Shown here one piece after another: positions 56,777 to 56,910 of a stretch of 56,910 nt of DNA (its first letter is position 1; every line of letters starts with the position of its first letter). The notes beneath the pieces were generated by a model. It searched no databases and had not been told where the DNA came from. It was given only the letters and a program-made list of their open reading frames with translations. Both the position numbers and the translations under genes were made by a program. The stretch comes from Polaromonas sp. (lineage in GTDB: Bacteria > Pseudomonadota > Gammaproteobacteria > Burkholderiales > Burkholderiaceae): the NCBI GenBank assembly GCA_013823505.1, contig PNMH01000016.1, positions 1 to 56,910 of the forward strand. Reading direction: 5' to 3'.

Positions 56777-56910
56777 TCAATCCCCTTGGAACTGGGGCCG
56801 CTGCTTCGCGGCGAAGGCTTCGTACGCCCGCTTGAAATCCTGCGTCTGCATGCAGATCGCCTGGGCCTGCGCTTCGGCCTCGATCGCCTGGTCCAGCGTC
56901 ATGGCCCATT
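56777..56910 (-). CDS. Enoyl-CoA hydratase/isomerase, C-terminal fragment (runs off the right edge)
   Basis: The last 44 residues, [40 protein letters not shown] in two blocks, match the C-terminus of enoyl-CoA hydratases (the [19 protein letters not shown] segment). The rest lies beyond the window. Stop codon 56779-56777 just precedes the dehydrogenase start, so it belongs to the same operon. Confidence 0.88.
   Translation of the reverse strand, partial: WAMTLDQAIEAEAQAQAICMQTQDFKRAYEAFAAKQRPQFQGD

Overview
The window looks like a high-GC betaproteobacterial chromosome of the Burkholderiales, most likely Comamonadaceae (Hydrogenophaga/Acidovorax-like). This is judged from protein style, the PEP-CTERM protein, TRAP and branched-chain-type binding proteins, CoA-dependent aromatic catabolism and an 83-bp GC-rich tandem repeat of a kind common in that family. 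No 16S rRNA gene is present, so the assignment is an inference.

Layout. (1) 1-6.6 kb is a carbon-phosphorus lyase (phosphonate) cluster. phnG-H-I-J run left off the edge of the window. They diverge from phnF (GntR/HutC repressor), a DUF1045 2H-phosphoesterase gene and phnN. phnM plus an endonuclease/exonuclease/phosphatase-family gene converge on phnN. A GTnTAnAC-type operator lies between phnG and phnF, and a weaker copy precedes phnM, so one repressor probably controls the whole set. (2) About 6.9-20.9 kb is a mobile island with visibly lower GC. From the left it holds a small HTH repressor, an Xis-like protein, a tyrosine integrase, a large protein ending in a LAGLIDADG-like domain, an AAA+ ATPase, a dual-specificity-phosphatase-like protein and a coiled-coil XRE regulator. 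At the right, a tightly overlapping leftward three-gene operon encodes a ~711-aa recombinase-like protein, a 974-aa tyrosine recombinase with a complete R-HxxR-H-Y set, and a 323-aa protein of unknown function. The right boundary is a 3' fragment of an initiator-type tRNA (CAT anticodon loop through CCA) followed by a terminator. No matching intact tRNA is visible to the left, so the element may extend beyond the window and could include the phn genes. (3) 21-35 kb is ordinary chromosome: an orphan TRAP binding protein, YebC/BLUF, small membrane and secreted proteins, amidase, cupin, DUF2889/DUF2805, FolB-like, serine hydrolase, core MetE-type methionine synthase with FMN reductase, a zeta-type GST, and a PQQ-type sugar dehydrogenase with a diheme cytochrome. 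(4) 35-48.5 kb is signalling-rich: a response regulator divergent from a 1881-aa hybrid kinase with CHASE, four PAS, three REC and two HPt modules, then an acyl-CoA synthetase, an ABC binding protein, a GAF protein and a second histidine kinase. (5) 48.5-57 kb has a TonB receptor / cytochrome c / PQQ-type dehydrogenase unit, a PEP-CTERM protein behind a near-consensus sigma-54 promoter, and the start of a CoA-dependent aromatic operon (enoyl-CoA hydratase, acyl-CoA dehydrogenase, benzoate-CoA-ligase-family enzyme, RidA).

The least explained part is the island: the LAGLIDADG-tailed protein / AAA+ / phosphatase operon and the right-end recombinase trio are the best candidates for an undescribed system.
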